A stretch of 63,551 nucleotides of DNA from a virus. The notes below the pieces were generated by a model. The model saw only the letters and a program-made list of their open reading frames with translations, was not told the origin of the DNA and did not search any database. Positions 50,974-58,577 of the stretch are shown here, piece after piece (the first letter of the stretch is position 1; each line of letters begins with the position of its first letter). The DNA lies in IMG/VR virus record IMGVR_UViG_3300017613_001359, positions 1 to 63,551 of that record; one strand, given 5' to 3'. Both the position numbers and the translations under genes were made by a program.

Positions 50974-51531
50974 ATGCCAGGATTAGATAGTTTCAATATT
51001 GAAAAATTTAAAGCGAAGTTTGGGGACGGAGCAAAAGCTTCTCTGTTTTATTTTCAACCTCAATGGCCAGCAACAGGTGTAGACACATCATTGAGTCCAG
51101 AAGATACTGTTTACTTAGTTAAAACAGCAACTATTCCAAACACGGCCCTGGAAGAAGGAACGTTAGGATGGCAGGGATTTGACTATAAATATGCAACCAA
51201 ACATACCTACAGTGATCTAACAGTAACCTTTAATGTTGATTTAGATGCAAAAATAAGGATGCTATTTGAAAATTGGTCAAATCTAATCCATAATCCACTA
51301 ACGAACGTATGGGCAACAACAGGTGAATACATGGTAGACCAAAAATTACAAATGGTTGGTTATCAAGGACAAACAATTCTTGAATTTACTATGCACCACG
51401 CATGGCCAAAAGAAATTGGAACAATAGCTATGGATTATACTACAAATGAAGTAGTAACATTTGATGTAACATTTTCATATATATACCATACATTGTCGTT
51501 CAATGAAACAGGTGGTTCCGCAAACATATAA
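50974..51531 (+). CDS. 19: Tail tube protein, T4 gp19-like
   Basis: 185 residues (T4 163). F-Y-F-Q-P-Q-W-P, ATIPNTALEEGTLGWQGFDY, Y-S-D-L-T-V-T-F-N-V-D, FENWSNLIHNP and FTMHHAWPKEIGTIAMDY give the T4 gp19 order (A-x-x-P-G..., FE-x-W, ...A-x-P-x-x-I). It stacks as hexamers to form the inner tube. Confidence 0.9.
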   Translation: MPGLDSFNIEKFKAKFGDGAKASLFYFQPQWPATGVDTSLSPEDTVYLVKTATIPNTALEEGTLGWQGFDYKYATKHTYSDLTVTFNVDLDAKIRMLFENWSNLIHNPLTNVWATTGEYMVDQKLQMVGYQGQTILEFTMHHAWPKEIGTIAMDYTTNEVVTFDVTFSYIYHTLSFNETGGSANI

Positions 51532-51551
51532 AATAATAAGTGAGGTAAAAA

Positions 51552-52301
51552 ATGTCAGATAAAGCAAAATTTCGTGATCTAATTAATATGTATAGTTTCA
51601 CCTGTAACCTACCGGGCACAGGTGAAGAGATAGAATTTAAACCAGTAACAACTGGACAACTCAAAAGACTTTTAACTTATGAGAATGAAACCAATCCAGT
51701 TTTACAAGAAAGAGCAATTGATGAGTTAATCAAATCATCAATTATAACAGAAGGTTACAACATAGATGATATGTATGTTGAAGATAGATTCTACTTCATT
51801 ATACAGATAAGAAAAAAATCAAAAGGTGAAGTCATTGAATTTTCACATGACTGTAAAGAGTGTAAATCACAAAGTTTAATAAGAGTAAATCTCGATGACT
51901 TACCAGTAATATCCAAAAAAGAAAATGAAAACCCAGAGGTTGAGTTATCAAACGGAGTAAAAGTAAAACTAAAACATATAACTCGTAGAGACCAAAAACT
52001 TATTAGTGCAAAATCTTTAAAGGGATTAAAAGATACGAAGCTTTCGGCTGAATTACAAACACTATCCACTGCTCTTGGTATAGAATCAGTAACAACAAAG
52101 GAGCATGGAGAAGAAACAGATATACAACTTGCTGATAGAAAATACTTAATTGAAAACATACCAATGGGTGAATTTGAGAAGTTAAGAAATTGGTATGAAG
52201 ATAACTTCTTTGGAATTGACTTTAAATATAACATAGTATGTTTTCATTGTAAGAATGAAATTAAAATGGACATTACAGCGGAAAGCGCTTTTTTTTTCTA
52301 A
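51552..52301 (+). CDS. 26: gp26-like tail/baseplate assembly protein, upstream part of a frameshift pair
   Basis: 249 residues. N-terminal domain with F-K-P-V-T-T-G-Q-L-K-R-L-L, then two C-x-x-C sites (HDCKECKS and CFHCKNE) that would bind zinc, and V-K-L-K-H-I-T-R-R-D near the middle. This is the T4 gp26-type layout. It lies between tube and tape measure, where other phages keep their frameshifted tail chaperones. It ends ESAFFF at a run of nine T (52289-52297) just before TAA. Confidence 0.65.
   Translation: MSDKAKFRDLINMYSFTCNLPGTGEEIEFKPVTTGQLKRLLTYENETNPVLQERAIDELIKSSIITEGYNIDDMYVEDRFYFIIQIRKKSKGEVIEFSHDCKECKSQSLIRVNLDDLPVISKKENENPEVELSNGVKVKLKHITRRDQKLISAKSLKGLKDTKLSAELQTLSTALGIESVTTKEHGEETDIQLADRKYLIENIPMGEFEKLRNWYEDNFFGIDFKYNIVCFHCKNEIKMDITAESAFFF
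52289..52301 (+). promoter_or_regulatory. Slippery T-run, probable -1 frameshift site
   Basis: Reading frame 0 gives GCT TTT TTT TTC TAA, so T-TTT-TTT at 52289-52295 is a perfect X-XXY-YYZ heptamer. A -1 slip avoids the stop and runs into the 52307-52483 frame with no stop in between. Confidence 0.6.
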
Positions 52302-52306
52302 CCAAG

Positions 52307-52483
52307 ATGTGGGGGTCCGATCTTAGTGGAATTGTTCAAGAGCAATTCTGGCTATCTAAAAAAGGTAATATTAGTATCTCTGAATCAAATCAAATGGCTG
52401 AGTTTGAAAGAGCATCTTATGTTAACTTACTTGTAGAAAGTATTAAAAAAGAAACTCAGTCAATCGAAGCATTAAATACCTAA
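52307..52483 (+). CDS. 58-residue -1 frame extension (gp26/GT-like) or separate small gene
   Basis: From ATG 52307 to TAA 52483, beginning MWGSDLSGIVQEQFWLSKKG. There is no good ribosome site near it, and it is in the -1 frame of the preceding gene. That suggests it is made mainly as a fusion (start 51552, end 52483, about 310 residues). A terminator follows. The T-run and position suit a tail-chaperone pair. Confidence 0.6.
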   Translation: MWGSDLSGIVQEQFWLSKKGNISISESNQMAEFERASYVNLLVESIKKETQSIEALNT

Positions 52484-52513
52484 AGAGTTCGCTTAGCTCA
52501 ACGCTAATAGATC

Positions 52514-52548
52514 AAAAGGTCTCAAGGCTCTAACTTGAGACCTTTTTT
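52514..52548 (+). terminator. Terminator before tape measure
   Basis: AAAAGGTCTCAAG and CTTGAGACCTTTT form a 13-bp stem with a 7-base loop, followed by T. The tape-measure ATG begins 13 bases later, so read-through or a hidden start is needed. Confidence 0.9.
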
Positions 52549-52560
52549 GTTAGGAGCAAT

Positions 52561-54141
52561 ATGGCCGCAGATACGGAAATTCAAAAACTTAATACAACAG
52601 CAGAAAAGATTTTAAAATCACTTTATGGTAGTCAAGGTGCGTCACCGGCCGATCAAAAAAGATTAGAAGACCAAAAAGCCGAGACCACAAAAGATTTGGC
52701 CGCCGCCGCTAAAGCATTAAAAAGTTCGGCTGAAGATGAAAAAAAGAAGGAGCCTCAAAAGAAAAAGGCTCTTGAAAAGAAAGAAACTAGTTGGACTCTT
52801 ATGGGTCAACTGTTTTCTGGAATGAAGAAGTCAGCAGATAGTTACTTCGAAAAAACAAACGAAAACATGATAACCTGGGGTGGTCTTGGTAATGCAATAA
52901 AATCTTCTGTAAAAAATTGGTTTGATAAAACAATAAAAAGTCAAACATTATTAGGAGCCACTTTACGATTTGCGGCTGGTGTAGTAGATGCATGGAAAGC
53001 AGCCGCCCAACAATTTAGTAAAGTTTTTAGTGCAATCGGTAGTCATGTTAGAGAAGTACTAGGTCCGATAGCCGCCGTCTTTGATGTTGTTAAAGATGCG
53101 CTTGTTGGAACATTTAATTTCTTTAAGTCATTGATAGGTGGTTGGTTCGAGCGTGTTCCTCCACAAGATAGAAAAAGAAATAAGTTCTTACAGAAAATTG
53201 TCAAAGAGTTAATGAGAGCAAGAAAAGCAAAATTTACTGAAGGAATGGGTAAAAAAGAAGCTTTTCTTGAAAGGCTAAAAAGTATTGGTGGTATATTTAA
53301 AATTGTTGGTTCGCTTATACTATCCATCGCCGCATTCGCCGTTGTCCTTTATGGCGCTTGGCAATTCTTTAAAGGATTTAAAGAAACTCCAGGAGAATTT
53401 TGGGATAAATTAAAAGGTGGATATTCAAGAGCAATAAAGAAGTTATTATACTGGCCTCTAAAACTTTTTGAATGGTTATTTATTCAGATGGGAATTGATG
53501 CTCAAGGTATGACAGATGCAGTCTTAGGATGGGTTGATCCAATAGTAGATTATCTTGTAGACTTCAATCCTTTTAAACCTCTTATAGAATTTATTAAAGG
53601 ATTTATGGGAGAAAAAGGAACCTTTTGGGAAAAAATAAAAGCTGGATTTCATTCTATGGCAATTCATATGATGAAGTTAATAATCAAATGGCATCCAATA
53701 ATGATGGAAGCAATATCACCTATAATAGAAGGTGTAGTAGGTTTCTTTAAGGGGCTTTGGAACAGTGCTGTTGATTGGATTATAGATATGTTAGATGGTG
53801 TGCCTTTTACTAGTGATGTAAAAGAGTGGTTAGAAGGTATGAAACTCGAAGGAGCAGGAGGTACAGAATCTCCCGGTGGTGAAGTAGATAGACAAAACCA
53901 AGCACGAGAAGAAGCCGAAAAGAAACGACTAGAAGAAGAAAGAAAAGCACGAGAAGAACAAGAAAGAATTGCAAAAGAACAACTAGAAGCACAAAGATTG
54001 GCAGCAGAAAATGCTGCAATTGCAGCAGGTGGCCAAGGTGGCCAAGGTGGCAGTAGCACAGAATCACCACCACAAATACCAGATGAAGTAGACAATTGGG
54101 GTTTAACTTCAAAAAATTATGATATGGAGGCTATGGGTTAA
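52561..54141 (+). CDS. Tape measure protein, gp29-like
   Basis: 526 residues (T4 gp29 is 590). Helical and Lys-rich for the first 80 residues, then long amphipathic helices with hydrophobic segments (for example IVGSLILSIAAFAVVLYGAW near 250). It ends with a Glu/Arg/Gln-rich coiled coil and a Gly/Gln loop. It lies between the gp26-like and gp48-like genes. Such proteins set tail length and leave with the DNA. It is coupled to the next gene by TAATG. Confidence 0.8.
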   Translation: MAADTEIQKLNTTAEKILKSLYGSQGASPADQKRLEDQKAETTKDLAAAAKALKSSAEDEKKKEPQKKKALEKKETSWTLMGQLFSGMKKSADSYFEKTNENMITWGGLGNAIKSSVKNWFDKTIKSQTLLGATLRFAAGVVDAWKAAAQQFSKVFSAIGSHVREVLGPIAAVFDVVKDALVGTFNFFKSLIGGWFERVPPQDRKRNKFLQKIVKELMRARKAKFTEGMGKKEAFLERLKSIGGIFKIVGSLILSIAAFAVVLYGAWQFFKGFKETPGEFWDKLKGGYSRAIKKLLYWPLKLFEWLFIQMGIDAQGMTDAVLGWVDPIVDYLVDFNPFKPLIEFIKGFMGEKGTFWEKIKAGFHSMAIHMMKLIIKWHPIMMEAISPIIEGVVGFFKGLWNSAVDWIIDMLDGVPFTSDVKEWLEGMKLEGAGGTESPGGEVDRQNQAREEAEKKRLEEERKAREEQERIAKEQLEAQRLAAENAAIAAGGQGGQGGSSTESPPQIPDEVDNWGLTSKNYDMEAMG

Positions 54142-55139
54142 TGGCTAAAGACTATTTTGTATTCGAACCTGGTATTCCAGTAAGGAGACCTTATGGAATA
54201 ACACCATGGAATACACCACAATCAGAGGGAAATCTCACTTGGATTGAAATGAAAGCGAGAAAAATAAAAGACCAAAGTACTTCTGGTAGAGGCGGCACAT
54301 TAGCCGCTGGAGAAGAGGGAGCAACATTTATTTTTCTTGGACCGAAAACAATAGGAGAAAACATTGGTCATACTTGGAACAACTATGAATCAATGGCATC
54401 AAGACTTGCGGCTAAAGTAAAAGATGCCGCAAAACTGGGTAGTGAAATAGGGTCTTTAATGAATGGTAGTATTGATACAAAAGCTGTAACAAATGTGTTC
54501 AAAGGTTCATCTGCCAACTTCGCAGCAGCCGCTGAAAATTTAACAAGAACTGCTTACAATAGCGTAGCCGGTCATAATATTCCAAAAATAAAAATTGATA
54601 CTCCATTATACTATGAGGGATCAGAAAGGAGACAAATAGTACTTGAGTTTGATTTAATAGCTGAGTCAGCAGATACTGTAAAAAGAGATGTATTGGATGT
54701 GGTACAAGACCTTATGAGGTATTCATCCCCAGGAATGAGTGGACGAAGTTCTATTGACATTGAGTTCCCATATTACTTTGAAGTTAAAACAGTTCCCGGT
54801 GATGGAATCAAGTATACTACAGCCGCGCTTATAGCTGTCCAGCCAACATGGGGAGAACCATGGATACGTGGATATCCATCACACTGCAAATTGTCTTTAA
54901 CTTTTAAAGATATATCTCCATTGTTCCGTAAGACAATTACCAAAGGTTCTATTATCAATATAGTTGGATCAACAAGAACTAGAGAATCGGAAGCGGCAGG
55001 AGAATTAACCGCAAACAAAGCTCAAGCCGCATCGAGTAAATCTATAACAGAACAACAAAAACAAGATTCAGCAAGCAATGCTGGTATACAAAGAAACCGC
55101 AGAGGTGGGGATTTAGGTGGAGGTAGAGATACTAGATAA
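54141..55139 (+). CDS. 48: Baseplate tail-tube cap, gp48-like
   Basis: 332 residues. Central helix and linker, then PLYYEGSERRQIVLEFDLIA, R-D-V-L-D-V-V-Q-D-L-M-R-Y-S-S-P, and the late strand GYPSHCKLSLTFKDISPLFR. These fit the tube-like fold of T4 gp48/gp54 that starts tube assembly on the baseplate. Its end is a basic, Gln-rich tail. gp48 versus gp54 is not certain. Confidence 0.7.
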   Translation: MAKDYFVFEPGIPVRRPYGITPWNTPQSEGNLTWIEMKARKIKDQSTSGRGGTLAAGEEGATFIFLGPKTIGENIGHTWNNYESMASRLAAKVKDAAKLGSEIGSLMNGSIDTKAVTNVFKGSSANFAAAAENLTRTAYNSVAGHNIPKIKIDTPLYYEGSERRQIVLEFDLIAESADTVKRDVLDVVQDLMRYSSPGMSGRSSIDIEFPYYFEVKTVPGDGIKYTTAALIAVQPTWGEPWIRGYPSHCKLSLTFKDISPLFRKTITKGSIINIVGSTRTRESEAAGELTANKAQAASSKSITEQQKQDSASNAGIQRNRRGGDLGGGRDTR

Positions 55140-55257
55140 ACCAAACGCCGGTGGTAATATAGTTAAACCAAGCACCTAACATAATACCACCGACAGCAAA
55201 AGTAGCCACAAGAAAAAGAAGTACAAATAAAATTATCCATTGTTGCCAAGTTATCAT
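55132..55257 (-). CDS. 41-residue membrane protein on the opposite strand
   Basis: ATG 55257 with AAGGA nine bases upstream; stop at 55132 inside the end of gp48. It starts MITWQQWIILFVLLFLVATF and has two hydrophobic stretches with a short G-G turn. It fills a gap that has no rightward gene. Small size makes chance possible. Confidence 0.45.
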   Translation of the reverse strand: MITWQQWIILFVLLFLVATFAVGGIMLGAWFNYITTGVWFI

Positions 55258-55271
55258 ATTGAAATATCCTT

Positions 55272-55700
55272 ATGAAATTTAAAAATTATTTAAAAGAAAT
55301 ATTTAGCTTAAAAACACCAGTCATTGATGTTCACGCTAGTGGTTCATATCAATTAAGATTTAAAGTAGAAGGCGAAGAGTGGATGTTTTTAGCAAATGAT
55401 CCCGACTTCTCAGACGACTGGGGTATATACTTCACCAAAGCAGATGTTGATCCATCAGACCCTTGGTCTTTAACAGGTGATATGGGTAAAAAAGCATTTG
55501 AAGTATTTTCCGGTGTTGCTTCTGCTCTTAAAAAATTCATTAAAGAAAAAGACCCCGAGTACTTTCACTTCTCAGCACAAGGTGCGAAAAGAATAAAACT
55601 CTATAAGAAAATGGCTAAGTTAATTGAAAGAAAATCTGGGTATGAACATATAACTACAAAGCCTACTGGTAAGACAACTACATTTTACTTCTCTAAATAG
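55272..55700 (+). CDS. Tagged protein, family of three (member 1)
   Basis: 142 residues. The tag is MKFKNYLKE. The body has EWMFLANDPDF, D-W-G-I-Y-F, a helix with V-F-S-G-V-A-S-A-L-K-K-F-I-K, and YFHFSAQGAKRIKLYKKMA with S-G-Y. The last motifs are shared with 56681-57106 and 62272-62748. Similar short proteins occur in many T4-like phages with unknown function. Likely packaged if the tag is genuine. Confidence 0.65.
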   Translation: MKFKNYLKEIFSLKTPVIDVHASGSYQLRFKVEGEEWMFLANDPDFSDDWGIYFTKADVDPSDPWSLTGDMGKKAFEVFSGVASALKKFIKEKDPEYFHFSAQGAKRIKLYKKMAKLIERKSGYEHITTKPTGKTTTFYFSK

Positions 55701-55977
55701 TAAACAAATCATCCTCTAACCAATCAGTAATTCTTTCTAACTCATACACTTTAAAAACATAATTTCTGTATATATGCACATCTTCATCATAATCATCTAC
55801 TTCCACCATATAAATTTTACCATATAAACTATGGTCATGGTCATATCCATTGACTATTCCAAATTTAGGTGTTGGAACATCTGGATCATTTGGATCAACA
55901 AGCATACCACGCAAACCTTTTGTGTTACCACATGACTTACCTAAAAGTATTACTCTTTCACCTTCTATAAATTTCAT
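55693..55977 (-). CDS. Small early-type protein, paralogue of the next
   Basis: 94 residues. The start is set at ATG 55977 because it overlaps the previous stop (ATGA); a 56004 start is possible. M-K-F-I-E-G-E-R-V-I-L-L-G-K-S-C-G and V-E-V-D-D-Y-D-E are shared with the upstream gene (M-K-F-K-V-G-Q-R-V-A-L-L-D-K-T-C-G and V-I-V-D-D-Y-Y-D-E). It ends W-L-E-D-D-L-F-T-I. SH3-like small barrel by pattern. Function unknown. Confidence 0.6.
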   Translation of the reverse strand: MKFIEGERVILLGKSCGNTKGLRGMLVDPNDPDVPTPKFGIVNGYDHDHSLYGKIYMVEVDDYDEDVHIYRNYVFKVYELERITDWLEDDLFTI

Positions 55978-56264
55978 AATACAAACAAGTCCTCTTCTAA
56001 CCACTTACTATGTTCAAAAGCTAAGTCATCCTCGTAAAACATTACTGTTTTATGTCTATGATATTCATCATAGTAATCATCTACTATGACTTTATAATGA
56101 GCACCCCATTTTACATGATCTTTATCACGGCTAACTATAATACCATATCTTGGAATAAGTTCCTTTCTATCTCTATATCTCTTGTATAGTAAATTCTTTA
56201 CACCATGAATCGGACCACATGTCTTATCCAACAGCGCTACTCTTTGACCTACTTTAAATTTCAT
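55974..56264 (-). CDS. Small early-type protein, paralogue
   Basis: 96 residues, with M-K-F-K-V-G-Q-R-V-A-L-L-D-K-T-C-G at the start and ending W-L-E-E-D-L-F-V-L. Second gene of a three-gene leftward operon driven by the promoter at 56630-56658. It overlaps both neighbours by four bases. Function unknown. Confidence 0.6.
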   Translation of the reverse strand: MKFKVGQRVALLDKTCGPIHGVKNLLYKRYRDRKELIPRYGIIVSRDKDHVKWGAHYKVIVDDYYDEYHRHKTVMFYEDDLAFEHSKWLEEDLFVL

Positions 56265-56623
56265 AACAAAAAGTCCTTGTCTCCAAATGTTTCTTTAATC
56301 ACTTCACACCCCGGTGCATCCATCAAAAATTGTCTGCCATCTGGCATTCTTTCTACCAAAACGTGTCCGTTCCGTTGATCCATATTTAATACTTCACAAA
56401 TATCACCCTTTTTAACATGGCTTTCATATATCCACTTAGGTGATCTATCCGCCATAGCTATTCCTTGTTTCATACCATGAGTACTACCATGATTATTGTA
56501 ATACGCGCGGATATAAGGACTCACATCAGCACCAAGCTCCATTGCTTTTACAACATACCCACAATACTGATGCCCGGTATCACTTATTCTTATTGTATTC
56601 CCTATTTTAATCTTATTGTACAT
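56261..56623 (-). CDS. First gene of a leftward early operon
   Basis: 120 residues if begun at ATG 56623 (an ATG at 56629 lies directly after the -10). It begins MYNKIKIGNTIRISDTG; beta-rich, possibly an SH3-like barrel. No ribosome site is visible; the ATG lies six bases after TATAAT, where transcription would begin. Function unknown. Confidence 0.55.
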   Translation of the reverse strand: MYNKIKIGNTIRISDTGHQYCGYVVKAMELGADVSPYIRAYYNNHGSTHGMKQGIAMADRSPKWIYESHVKKGDICEVLNMDQRNGHVLVERMPDGRQFLMDAPGCEVIKETFGDKDFLL

Positions 56624-56629
56624 TCTCAT

Positions 56630-56658
56630 ATTATAACATAACCTATTAAAAAAGTAAA
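56630..56658 (-). promoter_or_regulatory. Sigma70-type promoter TTTACT-17-TATAAT, extended -10
   Basis: -35 TTTACT at 56653-56658 and -10 TATAAT at 56630-56635, with a 17-base spacer and TG before the -10. It drives the three leftward genes 55693-56629. The start codon is directly downstream. Confidence 0.8.
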
Positions 56659-56664
56659 TGAGAA

Positions 56665-56672
56665 CATAAATA
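56665..56672 (+). promoter_or_regulatory. Late-promoter-like CATAAATA
   Basis: It lies eight bases before ATG 56681 (tagged protein). The string CATAAATAGCT recurs at 43528. It would give a near-leaderless late transcript. Confidence 0.4.
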
Positions 56673-56680
56673 GCTTAGAC

Positions 56681-57106
56681 ATGAAACTAAAACACTACCT
56701 CACAGAACTCGCCATGAAGAGTGATACTAAAATCAAGTACATAAAAAGGAAAGGCCATTACTTCAATGCAAAAATAACTTTAGGAACTGGTGATGAGTGG
56801 TTGTTCAATGCGTCGGATGACTTCAATGAGAATCAATGGGATATTGCTTTCTATGCACCTTCAATAAGTCCGGGTTTAAAGGGTGATCCAAATAAAGTGG
56901 GTCTACAAACGTTTGCTGCAATTGAAAAGCTCTTTAAGGAATTTCTAAAAGAAGAGGACCCAGGAGAATTTCATTTCACTGGTGGTAGAATGCACACAAA
57001 GTTATATAACAAATTAGCAGATAGGATTCTCAAAACTGGAAAGTATAAAAAAGGCGATGTTCCAAAATTACTTACAGGAAACAAATGGAGCTTTGTTAAG
57101 AAATGA
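56681..57106 (+). CDS. Tagged protein, family of three (member 2)
   Basis: 141 residues. Tag MKLKHYLTE. E-W-L-F-N-A-S-D-D-F, W-D-I-A-F-Y, F-A-A-I-E-K-L-F-K-E-F-L-K, E-F-H-F-T-G-G-R and K-L-Y-N-K-L-A-D match members 1 and 3. It overlaps the next start by ATGA. Function unknown; a packaged protein if the tag is cleaved. Confidence 0.65.
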   Translation: MKLKHYLTELAMKSDTKIKYIKRKGHYFNAKITLGTGDEWLFNASDDFNENQWDIAFYAPSISPGLKGDPNKVGLQTFAAIEKLFKEFLKEEDPGEFHFTGGRMHTKLYNKLADRILKTGKYKKGDVPKLLTGNKWSFVKK

Positions 57107-57405
57107 GATTACGACATTATATAAATGAAGCATTCAAAGGAAGCTCATATAAAAATCCTAAAATAGAAATAGACAATGAGTACTATGAAGTCGTTAAAAC
57201 GTCTCCACATTTTAAAAAAATAATGAGAATGAAGAAAAAACAATTGATTGATACGTTGGGTGATAAGCTATGGTTTCAAAGAAGTAAAGAAGGAAGAATA
57301 ATGGACATTAGAAAGGAAATAGCTGTGAGAAAATACTCAAATCTTGAAATGGCGTGGTTAATATATACTAGCGAGTTCAATAATCAAAAGATACCAAATG
57401 AATAG
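57103..57405 (+). CDS. Small tagged protein
   Basis: 100 residues. Tag MRLRHYINE, ending I-N-E. The body is basic in the middle (RMKKKQLIDTLGDKLWFQR) and helical. Coupled to the gene before by ATGA. No family is recognised. Confidence 0.55.
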   Translation: MRLRHYINEAFKGSSYKNPKIEIDNEYYEVVKTSPHFKKIMRMKKKQLIDTLGDKLWFQRSKEGRIMDIRKEIAVRKYSNLEMAWLIYTSEFNNQKIPNE

Positions 57406-57413
57406 GAGTTAAA

Positions 57414-57686
57414 ATGAATATAACAGAACGAATTGATATGTATCTAAATGAGTTAACTATACCAATACCTAAAAAATTTGCAAAATGGGTTGTTGCGAAA
57501 ATAAAGGATAAGAAAATTTTAATGAAAATGGTAGATGGTTATATGAGTGAAGTTAGAAAAAAATACCCAGATGGTCAATCTGAAAAAGCAGATAATCTCG
57601 AAAAGAAATTAAAAGATATGATAAATTCCGGTGAAATAAAAAATGCACTGGGTTTTGCCAACTATGTTAAAAGGATAAAATTATGA
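57414..57686 (+). CDS. Small tagged basic protein
   Basis: 90 residues beginning MNITERIDMYLNE (L-N-E), the same ten-residue opening as the next gene. Lys-rich helices follow. It overlaps the next ATG (ATGA). The shared opening on unrelated bodies supports a modular tag. Confidence 0.6.
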   Translation: MNITERIDMYLNELTIPIPKKFAKWVVAKIKDKKILMKMVDGYMSEVRKKYPDGQSEKADNLEKKLKDMINSGEIKNALGFANYVKRIKL

Positions 57687-58045
57687 ATATAACAGAACGA
57701 ATAGATATGTATACAAATGAAGCTAAAAAGGTAAAATTTCCAAGATTAAATAACCTACAGCTACTCAAAATTAAACACGTTTTTAAAGGCATAATGGAAT
57801 ATGGAGAGAAAACTATTGATAAAAATTCACTTTCTATTGAACCAGTCTTCTCCCGTGATGTGGAAATAGCTAAGTCATATAAACTCGTAAGGACAACGCA
57901 AAAACCACCAAAGGGTGCATATGGTTATGAAAATTTAAAAGATGAAGAACGAATGCTTGTTTACCCAACACAGCTAGGACTTCATCTTATGAAAGCAATG
58001 CAAATGCATAAAGAATTACGGACGGATAAAAAAATTAAGGTGTGA
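57683..58045 (+). CDS. Small tagged protein
   Basis: 120 residues beginning MNITERIDMYTNE. The body is predicted winged-helix-like (LQLLKIKHVFKGIMEYGEK and Y-P-T-Q-L-G-L-H-L-M-K-A). DNA binding is possible but not shown. AAGGATA-type ribosome site lies within the previous gene. Confidence 0.55.
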   Translation: MNITERIDMYTNEAKKVKFPRLNNLQLLKIKHVFKGIMEYGEKTIDKNSLSIEPVFSRDVEIAKSYKLVRTTQKPPKGAYGYENLKDEERMLVYPTQLGLHLMKAMQMHKELRTDKKIKV

Positions 58046-58046
58046 T

Positions 58047-58163
58047 ATGACCAGACGAGAACAACTCAGACGACAGAGAATGGAACAAATCAAGAAAAAC
58101 AAAAAACGAGTCAAAACAGGTTGTGGTGGTTGTAGAAAAAGGAGAGCAAGGGCAAAGAAATGA
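58047..58163 (+). CDS. 38-residue Arg/Lys-rich protein with CGGC
   Basis: MTRREQLRRQRMEQ and then many Arg and Lys, with G-C-G-G-C near residue 25. It overlaps the next start by ATGA, with AAGGTG upstream. It could bind nucleic acid. Short, so moderate confidence. Confidence 0.55.
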   Translation: MTRREQLRRQRMEQIKKNKKRVKTGCGGCRKRRARAKK

Positions 58164-58363
58164 AAATAAGACACATACTATTAAATGAATATGGAGTAAG
58201 TACTCCAAAGGACCTAACTGAACACACCCACAAAGGGGATGTCGATGAAGATGGGGACGGAAACACAACTTCTACCGTAGGTGATGCACCTGACCATGTT
58301 CATAAAATATTTCAATGGCTCGTTCAACCCGCTGAAGGTCACATACATAATTTAAAGGAGTAA
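58160..58363 (+). CDS. Small tagged protein with Ca-type DxDxDG loop and His pairs
   Basis: 67 residues. MKIRHILLNE (L-N-E). The middle has D-V-D-E-D-G-D-G-N, a calcium-loop-like string, with H-T-H, H-V-H and H-I-H pairs around it. A metal-binding role is likely. No family is recognised. Confidence 0.55.
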   Translation: MKIRHILLNEYGVSTPKDLTEHTHKGDVDEDGDGNTTSTVGDAPDHVHKIFQWLVQPAEGHIHNLKE

Positions 58364-58364
58364 C

Positions 58365-58568
58365 ATGAAATTTAAAGATTATATTAAAGAAGGAACAGAA
58401 GTCTGGGAGAATAACAGAGGATATATTGCTATTGTAGAACGAAAACCTAATGGATTCCATGTAGAAGTAGACGAACAGGGTGATGATTACGATGAATTTT
58501 TCAAAACAAAATCACAACTAAAACAGTGGTTGAAAAATGGAAAATATAAAATGGTAGATGAGTTATAG
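58365..58568 (+). CDS. Small tagged protein
   Basis: 67 residues. Tag MKFKDYIKE (I-K-E). A beta hairpin (GYIAIVERKPNGFHVEV) and a helix form a small domain. AAGGAG lies upstream. Function unknown. Confidence 0.55.
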   Translation: MKFKDYIKEGTEVWENNRGYIAIVERKPNGFHVEVDEQGDDYDEFFKTKSQLKQWLKNGKYKMVDEL

Positions 58569-58577
58569 GGGAGTAAC

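Noticed and set aside
53664-54112. Two long minus-strand frames inside the tape measure
   Set aside because: Low-complexity Leu/Ser-rich shadows of the coiled-coil coding strand.
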